DNA from: CAIYRG01 sp963747255
Lineage (GTDB): Bacteria > Pseudomonadota > Alphaproteobacteria > Micropepsales > Micropepsaceae
Assembly (NCBI GenBank): GCA_963747255.1
Contig: CAVVEG010000017.1
Coordinates: forward strand, 806,001-870,000
DNA: 64,000 nucleotides
Reading direction: 5' to 3'
Under the pieces are notes generated by a model. It did not search any database and was not told the origin of the DNA. It worked only from the letters and a program-made list of their open reading frames with translations. How positions within the stretch are numbered: position 1 is the first letter of the stretch; every line of letters begins with the position of its first letter. A program made the position numbers and the translations under genes. This document shows, in pieces, positions 34,926-44,883 of the stretch.

Positions 34926-35915
34926 ATGATGCCCACAAATGGTCTTGATCCCGCCGCAACGCCGGACATGATGGTGGATGTGCGGAATACGTTTGGCCTC
35001 GACGTGGCCTTGACCGTACCCGCATTTTCGAGGCCGAACGAATATGTGCCGGACCTCGATCCCGCTTACGTGTTCGACCGCGAAACCACCCTGGCGATTC
35101 TCGCGGGGTTCGCCCACAACCGCCGCGTCCTTATCCAGGGCTATCACGGCACCGGAAAATCCACCCATATCGAGCAGGTGGCCGCGCGGCTGAACTGGCC
35201 CTGTGTGCGCGTTAATCTCAATTCGCATATCAGCCGTATCGACCTCGTCGGCAAGGACGCGATCGTGCTGAAGGACGGAAAACAGGTCACGGAGTTTCGC
35301 GAAGGCATTCTGCCATGGGCAATCCAGCACCCGGTGTGTCTTGCCTTCGACGAATATGATGCGGGTCGTCCGGATGTGATGTTCGTAATCCAGCGAGTGC
35401 TGGAGGTGCAGGGAAAGTTGACCTTGCTGGATCAGAATCGGGTCATTCGTCCGCATCCATCCTTTCGTCTTTTCGCGACCGCAAACACCATCGGATTGGG
35501 CGATACGTCGGGCCTTTACCACGGCACGCAGCAGATCAATCAGGGACAGATGGACCGCTGGAATATCGTGGTCACGCTGAATTACCTGCCACACGACACC
35601 GAGGTCGACATCGTACTCGCGAAGTCTCCCGGTTACCAAAGTGCGGAAGGCAAGAAGGCGATAGCCGCGATGGTCCGGGTTGCCGACATGACTCGAAATG
35701 CGTTCATCAATGGCGATATTTCCACCGTCATGAGCCCGCGAACGGTAATCACCTGGGCAGAGAATGCCGTGATTTTCGGCGATGTGGGATTTGCCTTTCG
35801 CGTCACCTTCCTGAACAAGTGCGATGAACTGGAACGTGCTGCGGTCGCCGAGTTCTATCAGCGGTGTTTTGGGGAGGATCTGCCGGAATCCGCCTCCAAA
35901 GTGAAGGTGGCCTGA
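34926..35915 (+). CDS. cobS: Aerobic cobaltochelatase subunit CobS
   Basis: A 329-residue AAA+ ATPase that, with CobT and CobN, inserts cobalt into hydrogenobyrinate diamide in aerobic cobalamin synthesis. Walker A is GYHGTGKSTHIEQ, Walker B is CLAFDEYDAG, and the sensor segment RLFATANTIGLGDTSGLYHG is typical of the family. Two in-tandem ATGs at 34926/34929 could start it. cobT follows after 13 bp, so the two are in one operon; cobN is not in the window. Confidence 0.96.
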   Translation: MMPTNGLDPAATPDMMVDVRNTFGLDVALTVPAFSRPNEYVPDLDPAYVFDRETTLAILAGFAHNRRVLIQGYHGTGKSTHIEQVAARLNWPCVRVNLNSHISRIDLVGKDAIVLKDGKQVTEFREGILPWAIQHPVCLAFDEYDAGRPDVMFVIQRVLEVQGKLTLLDQNRVIRPHPSFRLFATANTIGLGDTSGLYHGTQQINQGQMDRWNIVVTLNYLPHDTEVDIVLAKSPGYQSAEGKKAIAAMVRVADMTRNAFINGDISTVMSPRTVITWAENAVIFGDVGFAFRVTFLNKCDELERAAVAEFYQRCFGEDLPESASKVKVA

Positions 35916-35928
35916 GCGGGGTTCGGCG

Positions 35929-37782
35929 GTGACGGACGAAAACCCCACTGACCCATTCAAGCGCGCCGTCGCTAGCGCAGTCCGCTCCATGGCGGGCAAT
36001 TCCGAGATCGAGGTCTCCTTCTCGCCCGAGCAGCCTTCGCTGCGCGGAAAAAAGATACGCCTCCCCCTGCCCTCGCGCGGCCTGCCAAGCGAGGAAGTCG
36101 CCGCGGTTCGCGGGGCGGGCGATGCTTATGCACTGAAGCTTGCCTATCATGAAGATTCCATTGATCGCGAACTTCGACCGGGCGGTGCCGATGCAGGCGC
36201 TATTTTCGAGGTCGCCGAGCAGGCCCGTGTGGAAGCGATAGGGTCGAATGTCATGCCCGGTGTACGAGAAAATCTTGGCGCCATTCTCGCAATGCGCTGC
36301 AAGGCCCTCGGCCTGGGGGACGTGAAGGAACAGATTCAGGCGCCTCTTACCGATGTCCTGGGGCTGATCGTCCGCGAAAGGCTGACCGGGGATCCGCCAC
36401 CCGAGATCGCGCGCCGGGCCGTGGATTTATGGCGGCCCTTCGTGGAAGCGAAGGTGGGAGTCGATCTCGACAAGCTCAGGGGCACGGTCCGCGACCAGCG
36501 TGCATTCGGCAAATTGACGCGTTCCATCCTGACGGGACTCGAACTCGCGGACGAGTATGTCGAAGAGCCCGAGGGCGAGGAGGAATCTCCGGAAGGAGCG
36601 GAGCAGGAGCAGGCGGACGCCGAGCAGGATTCACTGGGGGAGGAACGCGAGCCCTCCAACCTCGAAAGCGAAGAAAAGGATTCCAGCGAGGCGGGCGAAG
36701 ACATTGCCGGAGAAATGAAATCCGAGAATTCCGACCTCCAGGATTCGCAGGAGACGCGGGAAGGGAAACGTCCCTTCCGGCCCGATCTTCCCTTCACCGA
36801 CGTGGAGCGCTGGGATTACGCGGCGTACACCACGCAATTCGATGAAACGGTCCGTGCGGAAGATCTCTGCGACGCAGACGAGTTGACACGCCTGCGTAAC
36901 TTCCTCGATCAGCAACTCGCCCCTGTGCAAGGTGTTGTTGGCCGCCTCGCAAACAGGCTGCAGCGGCTTCTGATGGCCCAGCAGAAGCGCTCCTGGGATT
37001 TTGACCTGGAAGAAGGGCTGTTGGACAGCGCACGTTTGTCTCGCGTGGTCATCGACCCGATGCATCCGCTGTCCTTCAAACTCGAACGCGAGATGGATTT
37101 CCGCGATACCGTGGTCGGATTGCTGCTGGACAATTCCGGATCGATGCGCGGCCGGCCCATCATGGTGGCTGCCATGTGCGCGGACATTCTCGCCCGCACG
37201 CTCGAACGTTGTGCGGTCAAAGTGGAAATCCTCGGGTTTACGACGCGGGCCTGGAAGGGGGGGCAGTCACGCGAGCGCTGGTTGAATGAAGGCAAACCGG
37301 CGCATCCGGGACGCCTCAATGATCTCCGGCACATCATCTACAAGGCCGCCGACGTTCCCGGCCGCCGCACGCGACGCAATCTGGGGCTGATGATGCGTGA
37401 AGGGCTGCTGAAGGAAAATATCGATGGCGAGGCGCTGATCTGGGCACATTCCCGGCTGATCGTCCGGCCGGAATCGCGCCGCGTATTAATGGTGATTTCC
37501 GATGGGGCGCCGGTTGACGATTCGACGCTTTCCGTCAACCCGGGCAACTATCTCGACAAACATCTGCGTCAGGTTATTTCGGAGATCGAGACCAAATCGT
37601 CCGTCGAATTGCTTGCGATCGGAATCGGGCATGACGTGACACGCTATTATCGCCGTGCAGTGACCATTCTGGATGCGGAGCAACTTGGCGGCGCAATGAC
37701 GGATCAACTCATTGATTTGTTCGCCCGAAGCGCGGTCCAACATCCGCAATCGCGACGCAGGGATCGTCAGCGCGCCGCCTGA
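35929..37782 (+). CDS. cobT: Aerobic cobaltochelatase subunit CobT
   Basis: 617 residues from a GTG at 35929 close to the cobS stop. The N-terminal helical region (1-200) is followed by a very acidic Glu/Ser-rich linker (about residues 205-280), a conserved central part with RPDLPFTDVERWDYAAYTTQFDE, and a C-terminal von Willebrand A domain with the MIDAS motif DNSGSMRGRP, plus a late MVISDGAPVDDSTL Asp site. Together with CobS it forms the two-ring chaperone-like activator of CobN. Length and domain layout are normal. Confidence 0.96.
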   Translation: MTDENPTDPFKRAVASAVRSMAGNSEIEVSFSPEQPSLRGKKIRLPLPSRGLPSEEVAAVRGAGDAYALKLAYHEDSIDRELRPGGADAGAIFEVAEQARVEAIGSNVMPGVRENLGAILAMRCKALGLGDVKEQIQAPLTDVLGLIVRERLTGDPPPEIARRAVDLWRPFVEAKVGVDLDKLRGTVRDQRAFGKLTRSILTGLELADEYVEEPEGEEESPEGAEQEQADAEQDSLGEEREPSNLESEEKDSSEAGEDIAGEMKSENSDLQDSQETREGKRPFRPDLPFTDVERWDYAAYTTQFDETVRAEDLCDADELTRLRNFLDQQLAPVQGVVGRLANRLQRLLMAQQKRSWDFDLEEGLLDSARLSRVVIDPMHPLSFKLEREMDFRDTVVGLLLDNSGSMRGRPIMVAAMCADILARTLERCAVKVEILGFTTRAWKGGQSRERWLNEGKPAHPGRLNDLRHIIYKAADVPGRRTRRNLGLMMREGLLKENIDGEALIWAHSRLIVRPESRRVLMVISDGAPVDDSTLSVNPGNYLDKHLRQVISEIETKSSVELLAIGIGHDVTRYYRRAVTILDAEQLGGAMTDQLIDLFARSAVQHPQSRRRDRQRAA

Positions 37783-37816
37783 GTCAGTTTCCGGGATCGC
37801 CGAACGTGCCCGAGGT

Positions 37817-38119
37817 TCAGGATGGCTGCGCCGTCGACTGCGCATGCTTTTTTGCAATCTGCCGTTTCAGGCGCCGTGCGCGATCGGACAGCAATTCTTC
37901 TTTCGCCTTCAGGAGAAAGGAATCAAGCCCGCCGATCCGATCGATGGTTCGCAGCGCATTCATGCTGATCTTGAGCGAGACCTTGCACCCCAAAGCATCG
38001 CTCGCAATGCTTACGGTCTGCAGATTGGGACGGAAGACGCGTTTCTTCCGATTGTTGGCATGGCTGACCAGATGGCCGCTTCTGACCCCTTTTCCCGTCA
38101 ATTCACAGCGGCGAGCCAT
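37817..38119 (-). CDS. rpmB: Large-subunit ribosomal protein bL28
   Basis: A 100-residue ribosomal protein reading MARRCELTGKGVRSGHLVSH, then RKKRVFRPNLQTV and a basic helical tail (ARRLKRQIAKKHAQ) typical of alphaproteobacterial L28. The ATG at 38119 is chosen because family similarity begins there; the open frame upstream is spurious. It is convergent with cobT and divergent from the DUF3108 gene. Confidence 0.96.
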   Translation of the reverse strand: MARRCELTGKGVRSGHLVSHANNRKKRVFRPNLQTVSIASDALGCKVSLKISMNALRTIDRIGGLDSFLLKAKEELLSDRARRLKRQIAKKHAQSTAQPS

Positions 38120-38346
38120 GGCAAAATCCCTATATACCCCGAGCGAACGCGTCTCATAGGTGAAGCGCATTGGGCGCGTCAAGCATCTCACTCGAATGGG
38201 AAGTGGTGCCATTCAACGCATCGTTTCTTCTTTTCCGGTCAGTTGCCGCCTAGAATTGGCTTTTCGGATCCGGGCCAAAGCCGCGCTCCCGGTCTTGCAA
38301 TTCCCCGGGATCCGCACATTTTGGTTTTGCTATAGCTGGAGGCAAG

Positions 38347-39212
38347 ATGAAATCTGCCACTGCGGGACTGTTGGGCGCATGTTGCGCTGGATTGATCGTG
38401 ATTGCCCCCGCCTCCGGGGCGGGTGGTGAAGATCCGGCCATCGACAGCGCGCCGTCATCGACCCTCGACCTGACTTACAACCTGTATGTAGGCGGAATCC
38501 CCCTTGGAAAAGTGGCGATGTCTGCGCGATTCCAGGGAAATGATTACAAGGCGATTTCCAGCCTGGAAACCAAAGGGGTCGTTAACGCCTTCTGGCAGTC
38601 GAAAATCGAAACCGCCTCCAGCGGCTCAGCGACGAAGGACAAACTGCGTCCCAGTCTGTATGACTCTTTTCCCAGAACCGTGCGGTTCAACGACAGCATG
38701 CGACGCTGACCTTTGGGCCCGACGGACCAGTATCGGTCTCTTCCGATCCTCCTTACCGGGACAACAAATATCCGATCAGCGATGATCAGAAGAAGGGCAC
38801 CCTCGATCCCCTCAGTGCGGCGGTTTACCTGACCGGCGGCATCGCGACCACAGATCGCTCCAGGCCTTGCGATCTGACCGCACCCGTTTTCGACGGTCGC
38901 CGTCGCTACAATGTTGTTTCGAATTTTGTGAAAACAGCGGCTGTGCACATGGACAACGGCCTGTATAGCGGTCCGGCCATGGTTTGCCAGATCCACTACA
39001 ATGAAATTGCCGGGTACAGGCAGAGCATCATCGAGCAAAGCCGGAATATGCCGAAAATGTACGCGTGGGTTGTATCGGTGCCAAGCAGCACCGATCCCAA
39101 CCGCCGTTACATGGTCCCGATCCGGATATGGGCCGAGACAGAGTATGGCATTGTGGCGGCTGTCGCATCTCAGGCGAAGTTGGACGGCCAGCCACTGAAT
39201 CACGCTGGTTGA
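38347..39212 (+). pseudogene. DUF3108-domain exported protein, split by a frameshift
   Basis: The ATG at 38347 follows GGAGG at good distance. A signal peptide (GLLGACCAGLIVIAPASGAG) leads to LTYNLYVGGIPLGKVAM and SLETKGVVNAFWQSKIE, the start of a DUF3108 domain. The frame stops at 38709, but the next frame continues without a break from about 38694 (TLTFGPDGPVSVSSDPPYRD, GTLDPLSAAVYLTG, IRIWAETEYGIVAAVA) to a TGA at 39212, which completes the domain. One missing base (or two extra) near 38692-38703 explains the split. With that base restored the protein would have about 288 residues. Its place between rpmB and the SUV3-like helicase is conserved in alphaproteobacteria. This is either a real mutation or a sequence error. 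Confidence 0.82.
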
Positions 39213-39472
39213 GTGAACTCCAAATGAAAATTTCGGTCGATGACCTGCCCAGGCGCCCTTCGGATGCGTGTGATCACGATCGGTTGTTTCCAATTTGGAA
39301 TGGACATCAATAACTTGTGCGTGAACGAAAAATGATATCCACCGGGGTTAGCGATTCGGGCATGTTTCGTTCCCAATTCGTGCTGGCGAAAAAGTTTGCT
39401 TCGTAACGGGTTTAGACACCATTCGCGATTGCATTTCGGCTCGCGCATAATGCTGCTCAAAGACAATCACAA

Positions 39473-42055
39473 ATGCGCAACCTGAGTTCAACGCCCCTGC
39501 CGTCGCGGCCGGCGAAAGGTGCAACCACACGTCATCAGGGCCGGGTCACCGCCGTTCTTGGCCCCACCAACACGGGGAAAACCCATTTCGCGATAGAACG
39601 AATGCTGGCACACCGATCGGGCATGATCGGGCTCCCTCTGAGGCTGCTTGCGCGTGAAGTGTTTGACAAAATCGTCCGCATCCGCGGCCAGGCCGAAGTC
39701 GCGCTGATCACGGGCGAAGAGCGTATAATCCCCAAATCTCCCAGATTTTTCGTCTGCACGGTTGAGGCGATGCCGGTCGATATCGGCGTTGCCTTTCTGG
39801 CTGTGGACGAAATCCAGCTTTGCACCGATCCTGAGCGAGGTCACATTTTCACCGATCGGCTGCTCAACAGCCGGGGTGAAGAAGAAACGATGTGGCTCGG
39901 CTCTGCGACCATGCGGGCCGTGATCAGTCGTGTGGCACCGGAAGCCCATTTCATCACACGTCCCCGGTTTTCGGACCTCGCTTCCACCGGAACAAAGAAA
40001 CTGTCCCGCCTGCCACGGCGTTCGGCGATTGTCGCGTTCTCGGTGGAGGACGTTTACGGGATCGCCGATACGGTGCGCAGCCAACGCGGCGGAGCCGCCG
40101 TGGTTCTGGGCGCGCTCAGCCCGCGAACGCGGAACGCGCAAGTCGCGCTTTATCAGGCGGGCGAAGTTGATTTCATGATCGCGACCGACGCGATCGGCAT
40201 GGGCATCAACATGGATGTTGACCATGTTGCATTCGCAGCCAGAGACAAATTCGACGGGTTCACCATCAGGCCGCTTAAACCTGACGAAATTGGGCAGATC
40301 GCCGGACGCGCGGGACGCTACATGAATGACGGCACTTTTGGCGTCACAGGCGACGTGGAGCCCTTTGACAGTGATCTCGTGCAGCAGATCGAAAATCACC
40401 GCTACGACCCCGTGAAATTCCTGCAATGGCGGAATAGCCGTCTGAATTTCGGGTCTCTGGACCGGTTGCTTGCCAGTCTGGAAGAACCGCCACCATGGCG
40501 CGGTTTGGTCAAAAGCCGGCCCGTTTCCGATCAGATTACATTGCAGTCTCTGAGCCGCGATCCGGAAATCAAAGCAGCGGCTACAGCACCTGCCGCTGTC
40601 CGGCTTCTCTGGCAGGCCTGCCAGCTTCCGGATTTCCGCAAATTGACGGCGGATGAGCATACGAAACTGGCGGGGCGAATTTTTCGCCATCTGATCAGCG
40701 ATTCTGGCGTTCTTCCCGAAGATTGGCTGGCACGGCAGATCAACCGCCTGGATGTCATTGACGGAGACGTGGACACGCTTTCAGGGCGCCTCGCCCAGAT
40801 CCGCACCTGGACTTATGCCGCGAACCGGCCGAACTGGACCAGTGATCCACGGCATTGGCAGGAGTTGACCCGAGCCGTCGAAGACCGGTTGTCTGACGCG
40901 CTCCACGAACGACTAACGCAGCGCTTCATCGACCGGCGAACGTCGCTGCTGATACGCCACCTGAGGGATGACGAGCAGCTGTCGCTTGAACTCGATGATA
41001 CAGGTGCCGTGAGGCTGGGACCGGAACAGCTTGGAAAATTGGAAGGATTCGTTTTCACGCCGGATCCGCGCGCGGATGCAATCCATCAGCGCACCCTGCG
41101 TGCGGCGGCCGTGAAATTGCTGGAGCAGGAATTCGAACACCGGTCTCGAGCGCTCATCAATGCACCGGACGATTCCATTTCGCTGACATATCACGGAAGC
41201 ATCTGGTGGTCCGGCGCGGTGGTTGCGAAGCTCGCCGCAGGCAATCACGCTCTCAACCCCGTGGTTGAAGTGAAAGCCGACGATCCGTTGCGCAGCAATT
41301 TGCGGCAGGCCATGAAAGCGCGATTTCGAATCCTGGCTTGCCTCCTACATTGAAAGCCGTCTGGAACCGCTTCTTGCGCTAAGGCGCGCTGCCGCTCGCG
41401 CGGTCTTCATCATGGGAGAACGGCGGCCTTGCTGGTCCTTGCCGCGGGTTGGCTTTCCGCCTGGCGGAAAATCTCGGGCACTTGCCTTATGAAGACACGC
41501 CCCTGACCGGCGAAACCCGCGCGGCGGCGAAGACCGCTGAAACGGTTCGGCGTTAAAGCCGGCTGCCGTGCGTTCTACCTGCCACGTCTGATCAAGCCTG
41601 CAGCTTCGGCCCTGACTGCGATGCTCTGGGCAATCAAGGCAAAACTTCCCCAATCGCCCGCCCCGCCCAATCCCGGACTGACTTCCTTTACGCCGGCGCC
41701 GGGAGACGGTCCCTGCGGCTTTCTCGAAGCCGCCTGTTTCCGGATTGTTGCAGGACGCGCCGTCCGGCTCGACATACTCGACCGAATTGCAGAGGTGCTC
41801 GCCACAGCATCGAAGGAGCGTTCCGACGCCGACCAAAGTCTGAACACTCTTGTGTCCCTGCTTGGCAGCAACACTGAAACCGCCATTGCCGTTGCGACAG
41901 GTTTAGGCTGGAAGCGCGCGCCGGCCGAAAGCTCCGATCCACCCATCCTGCAATGGCAGCAAAATCCGCAACCGCAAACGATCGCAGCGCCGGCGACCAC
42001 GGCAGGACTCTCCCTTTGCGGGTCTGTCGGTGCTTACTTCGACCGATTAGCGCGT
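39473..42055 (+). pseudogene. SUV3-like ATP-dependent RNA helicase with three frameshifts
   Basis: The first 620 residues read as an intact helicase of the mitochondrial-degradasome SUV3 type: GPTNTGKTHFAIERM, VDEIQLCTDPERGHIF, GSATMRAV, LGALSPRTRNAQVALYQ and GQIAGRAGRYMNDGT. The frame stops at 41353. Family similarity then continues in other frames: WLASYIESRLEPLLAL (from 41334), GLAFRLAENLGHL (about 41425-41545) and GVKAGCRAFYLPRLIKPA (from 41546). The reading frame steps by +1 three times, near 41325-41334, 41405-41425 and 41540-41546, and so returns to the original frame. From there it runs through the helicase C-terminus into the S4 gene without a stop. Confidence 0.85.
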
Positions 42056-42319
42056 TTGAGCGAATTCCTCCGGATCGACAAATGGCTTTGGCACGCGCGC
42101 TTCTGTAAGACGCGCGCGCTCGCCCAGCAAAAGGCTACGCAGGGTCAGATCAGGCTCAATGGCCAGCGGGTCGAGCAGCCGGGCGCCGCAGTGCGGGTCG
42201 GTGACGTCATGACTTTTCCCTCGGGAGGAGAGGTTATCGCAGTCAGGGTCACCGCTCTCGGAGTTCGCCGCGGCCCGGCAACGGAGGCCCGTATGCTCTA
42301 CGATATTCTCGCGGAGTAG
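42056..42319 (+). CDS. S4-domain RNA-binding protein (HslR-like), possibly fused to helicase tail
   Basis: About 87 residues if it begins at the TTG at 42056 (SEFLRIDKWLWHARFCKTRALAQQ). The S4 fold motif RIDKWLWHARF...GQIRLNGQRV...VRVGDVMTF is clear. HslR-type proteins bind 50S subunits carrying stranded peptidyl-tRNA. In related genomes the helicase gene is followed by a separate S4 gene. Here the same frame is open back into the helicase C-terminus (41621 onward), so no stop separates them. Either the S4 protein uses the internal TTG or the two are fused. Confidence 0.8.
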   Translation: MSEFLRIDKWLWHARFCKTRALAQQKATQGQIRLNGQRVEQPGAAVRVGDVMTFPSGGEVIAVRVTALGVRRGPATEARMLYDILAE

Positions 42320-42429
42320 CGATTGTGAGCGGCAGCGCGGCAAAATGCCAGGGGCAGGACACGCTAATCGCTTGATCGTTTCGGCCGCTCGCCTTATGCA
42401 GCGCAAAACTCCGGAGGCCCGATATTCGA

Positions 42430-42768
42430 ATGACCTACGTCGTCACCGAAGCTTGCATCCGCTGCAAGTACATGGATTGCGTCGAGGTCTGCCCCGTAGA
42501 CTGTTTCTACGAGGGCGAGAATATGCTGGTCATTCACCCCGACGAATGTATCGACTGCGGTGTCTGCGAACCGGAATGTCCCGCCGATGCGATACGGCCT
42601 GACACGGAGTCCGGTCTCGAAAAATGGCTCGAACTGAATGCCTCATATGCCAAACAATGGCCAAACATTACGATCAAGGGAGAACCGCCACCGGATGCCA
42701 AGGAATGGGACGGCAAGCCGGACAAATTCGCCGGCTTTTTCAATCCCAATCCCGGAACTGGCTCCTGA
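42430..42768 (+). CDS. fdxA: 7Fe ferredoxin FdxA
   Basis: A 112-residue cytosolic electron carrier with two cluster-binding sets in MTYVVTEACIRCKYMDC-VEVCPVDCFYEG and the following CIDCGVCEPECPADAI, the 3Fe-4S plus 4Fe-4S arrangement of FdxA. The C-terminal extension (about residues 58-112, with WPNITIKGEPPPDAKEWDG) is typical. GGAGG lies 16 bases before the ATG, rather far. The order helicase, S4 protein, fdxA, carD is conserved in alphaproteobacteria. Confidence 0.95.
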   Translation: MTYVVTEACIRCKYMDCVEVCPVDCFYEGENMLVIHPDECIDCGVCEPECPADAIRPDTESGLEKWLELNASYAKQWPNITIKGEPPPDAKEWDGKPDKFAGFFNPNPGTGS

Positions 42769-43125
42769 CAGGTCAAGCCTCCGCCGTACGAGTTTGCTTA
42801 CGCGGTACTGACACAATTACGTTATGTTTCTGAAATTCGCGCGTCTTCAATGGGTTGGATCAGCAATTCTGCTTTCATTTCCGCTCTTATCTGTGGTATA
42901 TGTTCGCCGGTACAATGGTGGAGTTCCTGTCGGCTTTTGTCGCCCGGTAGTGCTTCATCCCTGAGCGTGCTCAGGCGTCGGAGGATGATTCCGAGGTTTT
43001 TTGGAACGGGTACGATTTGGCCTCTGACTGGGCGGGTGCAGTCTCGGTTCGCTCGAAATAACATTACCGGCGCAATTCCGGCCGGTGAGGGTCATTTCGT
43101 GCCAAGCACTTGGAAGGTCTTTGAT
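42769..43125. other. Intergenic stretch between fdxA and carD
   Basis: 357 bases with no recognisable gene. Short open frames on both strands have no family resemblance or ribosome-binding sites. It probably carries the carD promoter; I see no confident promoter or hairpin. Confidence 0.4.
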
Positions 43126-43838
43126 ATGTCGGCAGCAGTGAAGAAAAAAATATCCGGTCCCAACCTCAAGCTCGTCCCTCCAAAAGCGCCACCGCCCAGC
43201 CAAAGCGCCATCATCTGCCAGATCGCCCGTATCCACAAAGATGCCGCCTGGAAAATGGCGGCCGTCGCGAAAACACAGCCGGCAAAAGCCCCGTCAGCAA
43301 AACCTGCCATGGCTCCCAAAGCCCGTCCCCGGCAAGAAAACACGAATTCAAAGCAGGAGATTTCGTCGTCTACCCGACCCATGGGGTTGGCCGGATTCAG
43401 AAGGTAGACGAAAAAGAAGTTGCCGGCGCCAAACTTGAACTTTTCGTCATCGCCTTCGACAAGGACAAGATGATCCTGAGCGTGCCCACGGCGAAAGCAA
43501 AGGCGATCGGGATGCGCAAATTATCGAGCCCTGACGTGGTCGCGAATGCGCTGAATACGCTGCGGGGCCGCGCCCGCATCAAGCGGACGATGTGGAGCCG
43601 CAGGGCACAGGAATATGAAGCCAAAATCAATTCCGGCGATCTCGTCTCCATCGCGGAAGTGGTGCGTGACTTTCATCGTGCCGGAGGTCAGCCCGAGCAG
43701 TCCTACAGCGAACGTCAGCTGTATGAAGCTGCGCTGGCACGAATGGCGCGCGAAGTCGCAGCCATTGAGCGTATCGAAGAGCAGGACGCGGTGAAACGGG
43801 TTGAGAGCTGCTCTCATCAAACGTGCAGCCTGAATTGA
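43126..43838 (+). pseudogene. carD: CarD-family RNA polymerase-binding regulator, frameshifted
   Basis: An ATG at 43126 with GGAAGG upstream opens a basic Lys/Pro/Ala-rich N-terminal extension of about 70 residues. The CarD_CdnL core then appears in a different frame, from about 43347: FKAGDFVVYPTHGVGRIQKV, DKDKMILSVPTAKAKAIGMR and NTLRGRARIKRTMWSRRAQEYEAKI, ending at a TGA at 43838. The switch lies between about 43325 and 43347; one missing base, or one extra base at each of two spots, would explain it. A third frame (LLSSNVQPELNV, stop TAG 43844-43846) may be the true C-terminus. CarD/CdnL proteins stabilise open promoter complexes at rRNA and growth genes, so a broken copy is surprising. 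Confidence 0.8.
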
Positions 43839-43843
43839 ACGTC

Positions 43844-44883
43844 TAGAGCATCGGACTGTCATTAGGAATCGCGAGGGGGATTCCCTGGGGTGGCAAATCA
43901 TAATTCACCGTGGTCGGAGGTGAATCATGGGCAAGCCGTATTCTGTGGATCTGCGTAAGCAAATCATTGGATTTGTTGAAGGTGGCCGATCGCGACGGGA
44001 CGCTGCCGATCATTTTGAGGTAAGTGCCAGCTGCGCGATCGAGTTGATGGATGGCTGGAATCAGACTGGCTCGGCCGCTCCAGGCAAGCGTGGCGGCAGC
44101 ATTGGCAAGCTGACACCGCACAAGGATTTTCTGCTCGCTGGGGTAAAGGAGAAGGCAGATATCACAATGCCGGAACTGGCCGCGGTCCTGAAAGCAGAGA
44201 CCAGTACGGAAGCGGCTCCGCGAGCCTGTCCGCTTTCTGATCCGGCATGGGCAGCGATTCAAAAAAAACATTGCTGGCAAGCGAAAAAATCGCCCGACGT
44301 CGCAAGCCGGCGCGATGAGTGGATCAGGCTACGCCAGCCGCGTATGTGCCTTGAGCCCCATCGCCTGGCCTTTATCGACGAGACCGGCACAACAACGAAG
44401 ATGACGCGGCTACGAGGGCGTGCACCTCTCGGCGAGCGTCTGAGGATGCATGTGCCCTTCGGCATTGGCACACCCAGACTTTTGTTGGCGCTCTTAGATG
44501 CCACGGTCTTACAGCACCCTGGGTGCTGGACGGACGATGAACGACCGCCTTTGAGGTCTATGTCGAGACACAGCTCGCCAACTCTTTCCAAGGGCGACGT
44601 CGTTGTCATGGACAATCTGTCCTCCACAAAGGACCGCGTGTGACAGAGCTTATTCAGGATCACGGCGCTTGGCCGCTCTTCCTGCCGCCCTATTCGCCGG
44701 ACCTCAATCCGATCGAGATGGCCTTCGCCAAACTGAAGGAACTCCTACGCAAACAAGGAGCGAGAACCATCGAGGCGCTTTGGCAGGCCATCGGTGACAT
44801 CTGTAGCCTCTTCACCCCGGACGAGTGCTGGAATTTCTTCGCCACAGCGGTTACGCGTCGACTTCAGATGAAAGTGGTGTCTA
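43844..44883 (+). mobile_element. IS630-family insertion element, decayed
   Basis: About 1,040 bp flanked by CTAG on both sides (43843-43846 and 44881-44884), consistent with IS630/Tc1-type insertion into a TA and its duplication. Degenerate terminal inverted repeats are visible: left CTAGAGCATCGGACTGTCAT, right (reverse complement) CTAGACACCACTTTCAT. The size fits the family. The transposase inside is frameshifted several times, so the copy cannot move by itself. Confidence 0.75.
43927..44856 (+). pseudogene. IS630-type transposase remnant
   Basis: The N-terminal helix-turn-helix (MGKPYSVDLRKQIIGFVEGG ... RRDAADHFEVSASCAIELMD) and the three catalytic blocks of the DDE domain can be found: FIDETGTTTKMTRLRG (first D), VVVMDNLSS (second D) and FLPPYSPDLNPIEMAFAKLKELLRKQ (E). 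They lie in more than one frame. At least the segments around 44225-44300, 44480-44560 and 44625-44640 need frame changes to join. The first frame stops at 44643 and the last block reads on past the element end. Clearly non-functional. Confidence 0.85.

Noticed and set aside
34206..35999. A 597-codon minus-strand frame over the J-domain gene and cobS
   Set aside because: Antisense to two recognised genes, with low-complexity shadow composition.
39488..40690. A 400-codon minus-strand frame
   Set aside because: Antisense to the helicase region; no domain match.
42822..43064. Short minus-strand frame between fdxA and carD
   Set aside because: No ribosome-binding site, signal or family likeness; treated as non-coding.
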